Notes under the pieces: model-generated | What the model was told of the DNA's origin: nothing | Databases searched by the model: none | The model's input: the letters and a program-made list of their open reading frames with translations, nothing else | Part shown: in pieces, positions 1 through 8,093 of the stretch | Layout: every line of letters begins with the position of its first letter | Position numbering within the stretch: the stretch's first letter is position 1 | From: Bacteroidales bacterium | GTDB lineage: Bacteria > Bacteroidota > Bacteroidia > Bacteroidales > UBA932 | NCBI GenBank assembly: GCA_017415715.1 | Contig: JAFQFD010000019.1 | Location: 43,655 to 107,654, forward strand | Reading direction: 5' to 3' | DNA: 64,000 nucleotides | Translations under genes and position numbers: made by a program

Positions 1-409
1 GTGTGTCGTTACTGTTAGTAAGTATACAGAAGACCCCTTCTCTAGTGTGTTCCGGCCGGTTGTAGGACATCGGAATGACAGAGTTTCGTATTACGTAAGG
101 GCTTATGTTTAAAGGATATGAGGTTGTTAAAGCATATTGATGAGTATATTTCTCAAATGAATCGATGAAACTCTGGTTTATTTCGTTAAGGCGTTCTATG
201 TGAGCTTCTTGCTCCATCTGGAGCTGTAGTCTGCATGATAGTTTGAATCGTTCTTGTGAGCGCTCAATCTCTTCCTCTAAGCTTTTCTTTTTGCTCTTCC
301 TCTGCAGTTCCTTTATAGTCTCTGTATGCTTCTTGTTGCTGAAATAATTCCAAGTTGCAGCACCTGCCTGTACGATAAGTGTCACGATTATACCTGCTGT
401 TAAACTCAT
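1..409 (-). CDS. membrane-anchored coiled-coil protein, partial (3' end beyond left edge)
   Basis: An open frame starts with ATG at 409 and runs without a stop to the left edge, giving at least 136 residues. The N terminus is a single hydrophobic segment (about residues 3-20). A highly charged stretch rich in Lys, Glu and Gln follows (about 25-90) and is predicted to be coiled coil. A less charged domain then begins around a YPL motif. The layout (membrane segment, coiled coil, aromatic-Pro-Leu motif, globular domain) matches the gene just upstream at 415-1518, so the two are probably distant paralogues. The gene lies 5 nt after that gene's stop and is the last visible member of the operon starting at 3560. 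I do not recognise a family. The function is unknown. Confidence 0.7.
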   Translation of the reverse strand, partial: MSLTAGIIVTLIVQAGAATWNYFSNKKHTETIKELQRKSKKKSLEEEIERSQERFKLSCRLQLQMEQEAHIERLNEINQSFIDSFEKYTHQYALTTSYPLNISPYVIRNSVIPMSYNRPEHTREGVFCILTNSNDT

Positions 410-414
410 GTGCT

Positions 415-1518
415 TTATTTTATTTCGTTTAATACCTCTTTGATTGCCCCTTGTATGAATTCCGCCTCTTTTCTTCCCATGATTTCTGTCATGATATCAA
501 CTCTCGTGGACTGCTCGTTATTTATGTCTGATATAAGGGCAGAGTATTCTTTGATCGCGAAAGCTCTCAGTTGGGGAAAATCGGCAAACAGAGAATCCTT
601 TTCCGAATATCTGCAGAAGTGAGGTTTGACCTGCCTCTCAATAAGCATGTGTATGTCATTGAAGACTCCACAGATAGTCGTGTAATGACTAATCAGCTCG
701 TTTTTCTTTTTCAGAAAATATTCCTTGCTATCAATAGCCTTGTTCTCGTCATATTCTATTGTGAATAATGATCTGTGATACGGGAATATAGAATCCTGTG
801 TCCATAAACTTACATTGACTGATAATGTCTTGTCTAGGTGATTCGCTTTAGGCATTATTACGACACACGGCAAAGCGCTCATCATGGCGTAAATATACGC
901 GATCGCAGGTCCACCAGTGATGGAGTTTTTTTCACAGAATCTGTAAACATTTGTTGCTTCGACTCCTATACTCTTGATTTCATTTATGACTCGGTCAACA
1001 ATATCGCAATACTGGCTTTCATAGGAAAGGATGCTGTTATTGTTGGGGCTATATATTGTATGTTTTCCAATGATTATATTCAAGGGACAGTTGTCAATGG
1101 ACTGCGTTTTCCTTAAGTCGTTGATAGCCTTTATGCTGGTCTTTAACGGCCAGTCCTTAAAGAATAGTTGCAATTCCATCTTGTCAAGGTCGTTCTGAAT
1201 TCTTTCTATGGCCTCCTCTTTATGGAACTCTCTCTGCATCTGCTTCAGTAAGGTTCTGAAAGCCCTTTCATCGGCATCTTTCTCGTCCTTGTACTTTTCT
1301 TTTGCTTCCTGAAGACGCTGCTGAAAGGCTTCGTCCTCCTGTAACTGTGCAAAGGCATTCTGTCTGGTTTTTGCACCTGAGACAAGTGAGATAACGGCGC
1401 TGGCTATGAAGAACCAGCTACAACCGGACTTTTGAGAATTCTTCAAAAAACCTTCTAATTTTGAAGATGCCAGTGTAGCGTCTAGCCGTGCTAGAGGTCC
1501 TAAGTTTTCGTATCCCAT
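415..1518 (-). CDS. uncharacterised membrane coiled-coil protein (367 aa)
   Basis: The family is not recognised. A short hydrophobic segment lies at about residues 33-47. A long charged region rich in Glu, Lys and Gln follows (about 50-115), probably coiled coil. The rest is a mixed alpha/beta domain of about 250 residues that begins after a DWPL motif and has hydrophobic strands followed by a helical tail. It sits third in the minus-strand operon sigma factor / C39-like peptidase / this gene / partial paralogue, with about 18 nt to the gene before it. Its position directly after a sigma factor and a putative anti-sigma peptidase suggests an envelope component of the same response. That role is inference only. 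Confidence 0.75.
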   Translation of the reverse strand: MGYENLGPLARLDATLASSKLEGFLKNSQKSGCSWFFIASAVISLVSGAKTRQNAFAQLQEDEAFQQRLQEAKEKYKDEKDADERAFRTLLKQMQREFHKEEAIERIQNDLDKMELQLFFKDWPLKTSIKAINDLRKTQSIDNCPLNIIIGKHTIYSPNNNSILSYESQYCDIVDRVINEIKSIGVEATNVYRFCEKNSITGGPAIAYIYAMMSALPCVVIMPKANHLDKTLSVNVSLWTQDSIFPYHRSLFTIEYDENKAIDSKEYFLKKKNELISHYTTICGVFNDIHMLIERQVKPHFCRYSEKDSLFADFPQLRAFAIKEYSALISDINNEQSTRVDIMTEIMGRKEAEFIQGAIKEVLNEIK

Positions 1519-1536
1519 ATTGTATCCTTGTTCGTG

Positions 1537-2949
1537 TTATAATATATCATCTGTGAATGCTGCAAGATCGCTTCCAAGACCGAAGTCTGAGCCGTGCTCT
1601 GCATCACTTCCAAAATCAGTGTCTGTTAATTCTCCTGACTCCGAGCTTGAATCATTTCCTGCATCTATGTCTGTCTGCTCAAAAATATCTTTTACCTCAT
1701 CGATGGCTGCAACTTCCCCTATGCAGGTCCCGTACTCTGAATTTGGATTATGTTCACCATCCAGCATTATCCATGGCTTGGATTCATGGAGTCTCATTGG
1801 TGTGACCAGATATTCGTCAATAGGTGTCGGCGTATAAGTGTCTTCATCGTAAGGCGGCACGAAGTCGCTGAATTCTGTATAGTATGTATCAGCTAAAGCA
1901 AACCTGTTAGTAAGTCCGTCAGGAAGAATAAGTGTTGATGGAGTGTATTCGGTAGCAAAGCCAGAAGGTTCCATCATATGGGTTTCATAGTTGTACTGGT
2001 ATGGAGCAGGGATATTTGTTGAGACCATTAGACAGTTACCGTCTTTCCATGCATCATAGAATTGCTCGTACGTGTATTCGACACAAACTTCTCCTGTGCC
2101 AGAGTCAATAATGTTTACTGTTATGTCCTGAGGGTTGTCCGGATTTACATTGACTCCGGCAACAACAATAGCATGATTTGCTCCTTCTATACCGTTGAGG
2201 TTCTGAATTCCGTCATTTATCCTGTTTACAACCTGCCCATGTAACCTTTTGAAAAGGTTCGGTTCTTTGGCAATCCAGAGTTCATCGCAGTCAACGCTTA
2301 CAATCACTCGGTGACCGGCTCTAAGTTCTGCAATGATGTCATATATTGTTGCATTCTCTGTTCGTGTAGTGCCTATATGGCAAGTGTCAAGAAGGTTGCC
2401 CAAACTTTGTTTCGGGGCACCTCCATTAATTGGATCCGGGTCGAACCACCCCTGCTGTGTTGCGAAATCAATCAGATTCTCCTTTGGTATCATGATGCCG
2501 TAGTCACGCAATACTATTTCCTGAGCACGCGCGCTGCATGAATTGTCATAACCCTGCCAGACGTAAGGATCGAAATTCTCCAATTCATAATTGGTGTCAT
2601 AGCCGAAGGTCTTTCCGAATGTCCCGTTATCAAACGCTTCTCCAAGTGTTTCCTTGGTGCAGATGTCTTCCATCTCAGGAGCATTGGCTAGAAGAGATAC
2701 GATATCAAGTTTGTCGAAATACTGATCTATCATGATTGATTCGGCCTCGTCAATCTTGATTTCAGGAGCGTTGCAATCATGGGCAATGTCATCACAGATA
2801 TCATTGAAGGAGTCCTCAAGCTGTTTGTTTTCAGATAATAGACTCTCGACCATGATCTCTTCGTCATGTGTCAAATTGCCTTCGATATATGCTCCAAGCA
2901 TCTCTTCTGCACTTCCGAAGCTGTTGAGAAAATTGTACTTTGTATCCAT
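1537..2949 (-). CDS. C39-like (papain-fold) cysteine peptidase with anti-sigma-like N terminus
   Basis: The 470-residue protein has two parts. Residues about 14-58 form a short acidic helical module with the pattern AYIEGNLTHDEE, like the cysteine-free N-terminal module of Bacteroidota anti-sigma proteins; the FecR protein at 62340 in this window shows FFEGRTTSEE. Residues about 134-310 look like a C39/papain-like peptidase: Cys138 in DNSCSARAQE, His259 in GANHAIVVAG and Asp282 in IIDSGTG are in the right order for a catalytic triad. The C-terminal 150 residues are acidic and low in complexity. The ATG overlaps the stop of the upstream sigma factor gene (TAATG), implying translational coupling. 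A sigma-linked protease that could release its own anti-sigma module is a plausible reading but is not shown. Confidence 0.75.
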   Translation of the reverse strand: MDTKYNFLNSFGSAEEMLGAYIEGNLTHDEEIMVESLLSENKQLEDSFNDICDDIAHDCNAPEIKIDEAESIMIDQYFDKLDIVSLLANAPEMEDICTKETLGEAFDNGTFGKTFGYDTNYELENFDPYVWQGYDNSCSARAQEIVLRDYGIMIPKENLIDFATQQGWFDPDPINGGAPKQSLGNLLDTCHIGTTRTENATIYDIIAELRAGHRVIVSVDCDELWIAKEPNLFKRLHGQVVNRINDGIQNLNGIEGANHAIVVAGVNVNPDNPQDITVNIIDSGTGEVCVEYTYEQFYDAWKDGNCLMVSTNIPAPYQYNYETHMMEPSGFATEYTPSTLILPDGLTNRFALADTYYTEFSDFVPPYDEDTYTPTPIDEYLVTPMRLHESKPWIMLDGEHNPNSEYGTCIGEVAAIDEVKDIFEQTDIDAGNDSSSESGELTDTDFGSDAEHGSDFGLGSDLAAFTDDIL

Positions 2950-3560
2950 TACAGTAGGCCCTCCTTCTTTAAGATGCCAATTACCTTTGACTTGGCTATC
3001 AGATGCTTGTTATAAAAGTTATCTCTACTCATGTTGAGCAATAGAGCTGTCTCTTCGTTTGTTTTTTCTTCTAAATAACGATGTATTATGATTTGCCTGA
3101 ATCTTTCAGGCTTGACCTGATCGATGATCTTCTTTACATCTTCCTTGTTGACTGAAGAAAGGTCAATCTCTTCAGTCCCCTCGAACTGTCTCATTGAGTC
3201 CTCACGGGTAAGATCACTTGTTACCGTAAACCGCGGCTTCCGTTTGTATTTCCTTTTGCAATGGTTTATTGCAACTCTCTTGAGCCAGAATGTCAGGGTG
3301 CATTTATGACTGAAATTAGCCAAAGGAATCTTGCCCGATTTCTTGCCGGGAATCATTATCAGGGTGTAGATTTCATTTATGAATTCAATGCAGTTCTCAC
3401 AGTCTGTGTAATAATCGTTGTAGATTGACTTGAAAAGAGGATAGCATTTCTTGTAGAGATAGTTGTAAGTAATACCCTTATCGCGATCCAGAAGGGCTTG
3501 AACTACCTCCTGGTCGGACATGCTGTAGATGTCTGGTTGTGTATCATATGTGGTTGCCAT
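2949..3560 (-). CDS. ECF-type RNA polymerase sigma-70 factor
   Basis: The 203-residue protein has the layout of an ECF sigma factor. A region 2-like part spans about residues 20-110, with a TLTFWLKRVAINHCKRKYKR segment typical of the region 2.3/2.4 boundary. A linker follows, then a C-terminal helix-turn-helix (region 4, about 145-200) with the pattern NEETALLLNMSRDNFYNKH. Its stop overlaps the start of the C39-like peptidase gene, so the pair is probably co-regulated as sigma and anti-sigma. A consensus -7 box lies 35 nt upstream. The sequence is A+T-richer than the core genes, consistent with an acquired segment. The family call is good. The target promoters are unknown. Confidence 0.85.
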   Translation of the reverse strand: MATTYDTQPDIYSMSDQEVVQALLDRDKGITYNYLYKKCYPLFKSIYNDYYTDCENCIEFINEIYTLIMIPGKKSGKIPLANFSHKCTLTFWLKRVAINHCKRKYKRKPRFTVTSDLTREDSMRQFEGTEEIDLSSVNKEDVKKIIDQVKPERFRQIIIHRYLEEKTNEETALLLNMSRDNFYNKHLIAKSKVIGILKKEGLL

Positions 3561-3594
3561 GGGTGAAAGATTGTAGTAGAAGTTAGGTATGAGA

Positions 3595-3602
3595 CAAAGT
3601 TA
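3595..3602 (-). promoter_or_regulatory. -7 promoter box for the sigma/peptidase operon
   Basis: Reads TAACTTTG on the minus strand, a full match to the Bacteroidota -7 consensus TAnnTTTG, followed after 34 nt by the ATG of the sigma factor gene. Confidence 0.6.
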
Positions 3603-3698
3603 ACAAAAAAAAGTGCAAAACAGAAGGTCTAAAAATAATTATGAAAACCATATCCTAATCAACCTATGGCCTTGAATCTCGCGTGCGTACCTTTCCTG

Positions 3699-5576
3699 TT
3701 ACTGCCTCTGCTGGACGGTGACTTCGTCCACGCCTTCGATTTTCTTGACGCTCTTGATGACGAAGCGCAGCTCGTCAGCCGAGTGGATGTTGAAGTCGAT
3801 GATGCAGGTGCCGATGTTGTCTGCTGTCTCGGTTGCGAGCGCGGTCATCGAGAGCTTCAGTTTTTCGGTGATGCAGTCTATCAGGTCGCTGAGCAGATGG
3901 TAGCGGTCGATGGCCTTGACGCAGATGCGCACTGGATAAAGGCGGTCTGGTGACTCCTCAAGCTCCGCCTCATGTATCTGGTTGCCCTGCTGCGATGCAA
4001 GCCTGATGGCCTCTGCGCATGCCCTCTTGTGGAGCGTCATGTGCTCGGTGTCCTCGCCGAAGCCGATGATCTCGTCTCCAGGCAGCGGACTGCAGTGAGG
4101 GCAGCGTGTATGCTTGGGCTTCTGCTGCCTGTCAAGATATGAGCTGACCGCCTTCTGTGCCTTGTAGGTCATCATGTGACCCTGCCAGTCGGGTCTGATC
4201 TGGACCTCGTCTCCAAGACCTATCTCCACGCAGTCTCCTCTCTTCAGGACGGTCTTCACCGATGAAAGCCTGCTGTTGATCCTCGCGTATCTGGCATGCT
4301 CCCCGATCTTGCTATGAATCGTGAACGCAAAGTCTATTGCTGTAGCGCCCCTCGGCAGGATGACGCAGTCTCCATTCGGGGTGTAGACGAGGATATCGTC
4401 GTTATATTCGAAGACCATGCGGGCCTCGTCTATGAGGTAGTTGGTGCTGGTGGAGTCTTCCGCAACCTTCCTGAGGACGGCTCGGAAATTCTTGAGCCAG
4501 AGACTGAGGTTGCCGCTGGTCTGCTCGGCGGCGCAGCCGAGCCTTGACTTGCGTACCATCCTCTCGGACGCGATATGCACTTCCTCCCAGTCTCCTCTGG
4601 CATTGAGCAGCTTGACGTGCATGCTTTCATATCCGTTCTCCTTAGGGGAGTCGATGTAGTTCGAGAAGCTGCCGGGCTTTTCCCTGAAGTGATCCGTGAG
4701 GATGGAGTAGATCCTCAGGCTCATGTTCTTCTCCGAAACGCCGAGTCCGTCCGGGAAGATGATGCGGATGTAATGCTTGTCCTTCACCTGTGCGAAATCA
4801 CATTCATGTGTCTTCATCTTTCTCCAGACACTATATGGCATTCTGTAACGGACTTCGATCCTGGCATTGATTCCCTCTTCCTTGAGGAAGCCAATGATGC
4901 TGGATGAAAGGCTGTCAATCATAGCCTTGTCGGCCTCCTTTACTTTGGCGATCATCTCTTCGATCTCAGAGTATTCCCTCGGGCAGCGGAAACGGAATGA
5001 GAGGGTCTCCAGTTCCGACTTGACATGGTAGAGTCCGAGCCTGTTCGCCAGAGGTGCGTAGAAGTAGTCTGTCTCTCCTGCGATCTTCATCTGCTTTGCA
5101 GGCTTCATGCTCTCAAGCGTCCTCATGTTGTGGAGACGGTCGGCGAGCTTGATGAGGACGGCCCTCACGTCGAAGTGGAGCGATTCCAGGAGCTGGCGGA
5201 AATTCTCCACCTGCTTCGAGCTGACCTGCTCATGGGTGTCCCTCTTGGTTACGATGTCCACCAGGTGGGCGACGTCCTCTCCGAAGCGCTCGCCGATCTC
5301 CTCGATGGTGTGGTCGGTGTCTTCCACCACATCGTGAAGCAGGGCCGCGATTACCGGGTTGGGTCCGAGCTCCAGTTCGCTGGCCACGATCTGCGCCACG
5401 GCGATGGGATGCACTATGTAAGGCAGCCCGGATTTGCGGAACTGGTTTCTGTGGGCCTCTTCGGCCATGGCGAATGCATCCTTGACCCTGGCCATGTCGT
5501 ATTCCGAGATGATGCCGTCAAGAGATCTGTAAAGCCTGGTGATGGCTTCGTTTATTATGTTCGTATAGTTGTTCAT
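3699..5576 (-). CDS. RelA/SpoT-family (p)ppGpp synthetase/hydrolase homologue
   Basis: A long RSH protein of 625 residues, shorter than the usual 720-750. It has an N-terminal HD hydrolase domain (AEEAH near residue 40, His81-Asp82 in HDVVEDTD, ADRLHNMRT and ETDYFYAPLANRLG further on). A synthetase domain lies at about 240-370, then TGS (about 405-465) and a C-terminal ACT domain (about 548-625). The synthetase is diverged: the DLxAxRII motif reads DKHYIRIIF, NGYQSLH reads NGYESMH, and VEVQIRT reads EEVHIAS. The key Asp and Glu are still present, so activity cannot be excluded. It is co-directional with an unknown gene and a sirtuin, not with housekeeping genes, so it is probably an accessory paralogue of the core RSH enzyme. 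Confidence 0.85.
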   Translation of the reverse strand: MNNYTNIINEAITRLYRSLDGIISEYDMARVKDAFAMAEEAHRNQFRKSGLPYIVHPIAVAQIVASELELGPNPVIAALLHDVVEDTDHTIEEIGERFGEDVAHLVDIVTKRDTHEQVSSKQVENFRQLLESLHFDVRAVLIKLADRLHNMRTLESMKPAKQMKIAGETDYFYAPLANRLGLYHVKSELETLSFRFRCPREYSEIEEMIAKVKEADKAMIDSLSSSIIGFLKEEGINARIEVRYRMPYSVWRKMKTHECDFAQVKDKHYIRIIFPDGLGVSEKNMSLRIYSILTDHFREKPGSFSNYIDSPKENGYESMHVKLLNARGDWEEVHIASERMVRKSRLGCAAEQTSGNLSLWLKNFRAVLRKVAEDSTSTNYLIDEARMVFEYNDDILVYTPNGDCVILPRGATAIDFAFTIHSKIGEHARYARINSRLSSVKTVLKRGDCVEIGLGDEVQIRPDWQGHMMTYKAQKAVSSYLDRQQKPKHTRCPHCSPLPGDEIIGFGEDTEHMTLHKRACAEAIRLASQQGNQIHEAELEESPDRLYPVRICVKAIDRYHLLSDLIDCITEKLKLSMTALATETADNIGTCIIDFNIHSADELRFVIKSVKKIEGVDEVTVQQRQ

Positions 5577-5586
5577 ATTGGTTGTG

Positions 5587-5946
5587 TTATCGTAATGTCA
5601 CTTCGTATTCGATACCTTTTCTGTCGCAGAACTCCGTAAATTCGTAAATTACTGATGAGCCTTTTTCATCTCTGAATCTCTCTCGCAGCCTGTACATGAA
5701 TGTCTCGGGGTCGTGTGTCTGGAACTTCATCATCAGTCTTTCCGTCTGCTCCTGGTTGAACCAGTAATACAGTTCTTCGTCTTCGCCACCGGTGAACATC
5801 TGCGAGATGATGTGGAACCTGCGGTCCCTAAAGTAGGCGTGCACTACCGTGCACAGGTAATCTTCAAGAATGTTCGGGCTGAGTTGCTCATACAGTCTTC
5901 TTGGTTTCAGTATGTCCGGTTTCTTCATGTTCGTTGTAGTTTTCAA
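5587..5946 (-). CDS. uncharacterised protein (119 aa) between sirtuin and RSH genes
   Basis: A small soluble protein with no recognised family. It is rich in charged and aromatic residues (YYWFNQEQ, HAYFRDRRFH) and seems mostly helical, with no signal peptide or membrane segment. It overlaps the 3' end of the sirtuin gene by 59 nt if the first ATG is used, or 41 nt from the internal ATG at 5928. It ends 10 nt before the RSH start, so the three genes very probably form one transcript. Tight packing suggests a partner or regulator of one of its neighbours. Confidence 0.65.
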   Translation of the reverse strand: MKTTTNMKKPDILKPRRLYEQLSPNILEDYLCTVVHAYFRDRRFHIISQMFTGGEDEELYYWFNQEQTERLMMKFQTHDPETFMYRLRERFRDEKGSSVIYEFTEFCDRKGIEYEVTLR

Positions 5947-6661
5947 GCAGTTCGTTCTCTATTATCTTCATTCCTCTTGTGGCAGGAAGCTTGATATGTT
6001 GGTGCGGGCGCGTAGTAGACAGCGGGCATTCGTAAGGGTCGATGACCACGAGGGAGGCTTCCTCCCTCAGTTCCTCTATCATCCTGGCGGCTGGGAATAC
6101 CAGCAGCGAGCATCCCACGATCACCATCATGTCAGCTTCCCTTACCGCCTTGACAGCCTCCTTCCAGATGCCGTGCTGGAGATTCTCGTTGAAGAATATC
6201 ATGTATGGCCTTATCTGTGATCCGTCAGGAGCTTTGTCGCCGATCCTGATGTCTGGGTCGGACGGGTCTATGTCGAGCGGTATGTACGGCCTCAGGGTTG
6301 ATGCGTTCTTGAGTGCCTCCCCATGAAGGTGGATCACCCTTGTGGATCCGGCTCTCTGGTGGAAGTCATCGCCGTTCTGCGTTATGACTGTAACCTCGTA
6401 CTTCTCCTCAAGTCTGGCGGCTATCAGGTGGGCCTCATTCGGCCTGCATTCGAGGATCCTTCTACGTATTGGATTTATAAAATCCAATACTGCCTGTCTC
6501 CTTTCCCTGCAGTCCGGTCTTCTTCCGCAGTACCAGGCCTTCCTGTCGGCGACCTTCTCCACGTTCATCGATTCCCAGAGGCCGTCCTTGCCTCTGAAGG
6601 TGGGCAGTCCACTCTCCTGTGACATGCCTGCTCCCGAAAATATGACCAGTTTCTTCATCAT
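5888..6661 (-). CDS. Sir2-family NAD-dependent protein (sirtuin), zinc-site lacking
   Basis: The 257-residue protein carries the sirtuin NAD site: SGAGMSQESGLPTFRG (about residues 9-24), TQNGDDFHQRAG (about 95-105), catalytic His113 in HLHG, and GCSLLVFPAA in the C-terminal half. The two CxxC pairs that bind zinc in classical sirtuins are absent after HLHG; the region reads EALKNASTLRP instead. The usual WFGE motif is changed to FFNEN. Family members remove acyl groups from lysine or transfer ADP-ribose, using NAD+. It is the first gene of a minus-strand operon with an unknown protein and an RSH enzyme. A second ATG one codon later (6658) may be the true start. Substrate unknown. Confidence 0.88.
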   Translation of the reverse strand: MMKKLVIFSGAGMSQESGLPTFRGKDGLWESMNVEKVADRKAWYCGRRPDCRERRQAVLDFINPIRRRILECRPNEAHLIAARLEEKYEVTVITQNGDDFHQRAGSTRVIHLHGEALKNASTLRPYIPLDIDPSDPDIRIGDKAPDGSQIRPYMIFFNENLQHGIWKEAVKAVREADMMVIVGCSLLVFPAARMIEELREEASLVVIDPYECPLSTTRPHQHIKLPATRGMKIIENELLENYNEHEETGHTETKKTV

Positions 6662-6725
6662 TGCCGTGTGCTTTTTCTAATATGGACGCAGATGTCGCTG
6701 GAATCTATCGCACAAACTGTCGTTC

Positions 6726-6754
6726 AGCAGCACTTTTTTAAAAAAATGGCTGCT
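6726..6754. repeat. inverted repeat upstream of the first sirtuin operon
   Basis: Arms AGCAGC (6726-6731) and GCTGCT (6749-6754) enclose a T6/A7 stretch that also pairs, giving a long imperfect palindrome, followed on the plus strand by TTTTT. It lies between divergent genes (the sirtuin operon and the small zinc-protein gene), so it may be an operator or a structured leader. No upstream plus-strand gene exists for it to terminate. Confidence 0.35.
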
Positions 6755-6855
6755 TTTTCTCGGTCGGAAAGGAAAATTCAAAAAAAGTGAAATTCATGTA
6801 GTAGGTTTTCATGGCCATTTGTCTCCTTTCGGATGAAACCAATTTCAGGACGACT

Positions 6856-7014
6856 ATGATAAGAGAGATCAGAGGGCTCAAGTGCCCGAGCCACGACAGG
6901 ATTCGTGACAACCATCATTTCATGTATGACGCCATCCCGGGATGCCAGCCGACAGCGTTCACACGCTGTCTCCGCTGTGGGAAGACCAAGGCCCTGCACA
7001 AGCCGCAGAAGTAA
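6856..7014 (+). CDS. small Cys/His-rich protein, possible zinc ribbon
   Basis: A short frame of 52 residues from ATG 6856, or 67 from ATG 6811. It has a KCPSH motif near its start and RCLRCGKTKALH at its end, with a further Cys between (GCQP). The spacing is compatible with a small zinc-binding knuckle. It ends 18 nt before the next plus-strand gene. I favour the internal start because the first 15 residues look unlike the rest. The function is unknown, and it could still be a chance frame. Confidence 0.45.
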   Translation: MIREIRGLKCPSHDRIRDNHHFMYDAIPGCQPTAFTRCLRCGKTKALHKPQK

Positions 7015-7032
7015 TGAACAGATTAAAACGAT

Positions 7033-7626
7033 ATGGATATGTATTGCTACGAACTTTGGGGAAACGACACCTTTTCAAATGAGACATATATCTGTGGAAC
7101 ATATATCCACTACTCGTCCGCATGGCGTGCGATGAAGAAACTGCGTCTTGCCAGCCAGGAAACTCAGGAGAGTGAACTTCGTGATACCTTCTGGATCGTG
7201 AGAAGGGAAGTAGAGGAACAAGCTGCGGAGAATGAAAGCCGTCACGAACGCATCAGATCCGTCCATGAAAGGATGCACTCGGACATGGAGGCTGTCATGA
7301 AGCATGTGGCTGCCGTCTACCTTTTCGCCAGGGATGCAGCGACTGCACCGGGGATCCATGAGTATCCCTTGCCTGAAGATCTTAATGCGTCGGACATTGA
7401 TTCCATATGTTTCATTGTAAGACGCCAGTACAGGCGAAGGACCAAATATGAGATGTCTCTACATGTGAAGTTCAGCGATGTCGGTGAATGTGTCGGGGTG
7501 ACGTCCACCCTGGCGTGGGGAACACTGGAGGAGATTCGTGGCGAGATGCAAAGGCCTGAGGCCGCCTTGAAGTATGCCCATGTGATCTTTGACGCGATCA
7601 GGCAACACTACTGCTCGATATTATAA
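7033..7626 (+). CDS. uncharacterised protein (197 aa)
   Basis: No recognised family. The first 30 residues are rich in aromatics (YCYELWGNDTF, YICGTYIHYSS). A strongly helical charged segment follows (about 35-100), with Glu/Arg/His repeats. The C-terminal half has alternating hydrophobic strands around YEMSLHVKFSDVG. No signal peptide or membrane segment is visible. It is followed 22 nt later by another unknown gene on the same strand, so the two probably share a transcript inside the signalling island. Confidence 0.65.
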   Translation: MDMYCYELWGNDTFSNETYICGTYIHYSSAWRAMKKLRLASQETQESELRDTFWIVRREVEEQAAENESRHERIRSVHERMHSDMEAVMKHVAAVYLFARDAATAPGIHEYPLPEDLNASDIDSICFIVRRQYRRRTKYEMSLHVKFSDVGECVGVTSTLAWGTLEEIRGEMQRPEAALKYAHVIFDAIRQHYCSIL

Positions 7627-7648
7627 ACATAAATACAGACAAATAGAT

Positions 7649-8080
7649 ATGAATGAAGGATTCAAGATTACTGAGGCCATACGACGCGCGCTTGATGCGA
7701 TGGCCGAACTGGAGATAGATACCATCTATGATGCAGAGAGCGGAGACTTTATCTTTACCTATAATCTGGTCGAGATGGTTGTCCTTGCAACGAAGGGAGA
7801 GGGCGGTGTGTGCCTCTCCGCGGAGTTCGTCATGGATAGATACATGGACACCATTGCACGGCTCTGGCTGGAGGTGCTCAATAGGAATGGAGAAGGCTTC
7901 ACCCTTCAAGAGCCATATCCGGGAGTCGGTCGTATTTCAAGAGAGTGGCTGATCGATTGGGAGAAGCCGCTTCCGGCAGAGGATTTAGAGGCCATGCTGG
8001 AGGTAATGGCCGCAGCATGTAAGATAATCTCTGATAACCTGACTAATCTGCGTGTTCCGGAAGAGGACGACTATAATTAG
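7649..8080 (+). CDS. uncharacterised acidic protein (143 aa)
   Basis: An acidic, mostly helical protein with no recognised family, signal peptide or membrane segment. I start it at the ATG at 7649 (MNEGFKITEAIRR), because the 20 extra residues of the longer frame lie within the previous gene and read poorly. A central hydrophobic stretch (NLVEMVVLAT) and a conserved-looking EPYPGVGRI turn are visible. It is followed directly by the broken HD-kinase remnant. A role with the preceding 197-residue protein is likely from spacing alone. Confidence 0.65.
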   Translation: MNEGFKITEAIRRALDAMAELEIDTIYDAESGDFIFTYNLVEMVVLATKGEGGVCLSAEFVMDRYMDTIARLWLEVLNRNGEGFTLQEPYPGVGRISREWLIDWEKPLPAEDLEAMLEVMAAACKIISDNLTNLRVPEEDDYN

Positions 8081-8093
8081 AAGATAGTATTAG

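Noticed and set aside
3699-5576. RSH synthetase domain considered dead
   Set aside because: Motifs are diverged, but the key Asp (in DKHYIRIIF) and Glu (in EEVHIAS) remain, so loss of activity cannot be claimed from sequence.
5025-5639. Plus-strand open frame of 204 codons opposite the RSH gene
   Set aside because: It is antisense to the conserved HD domain, with composition typical of a shadow.
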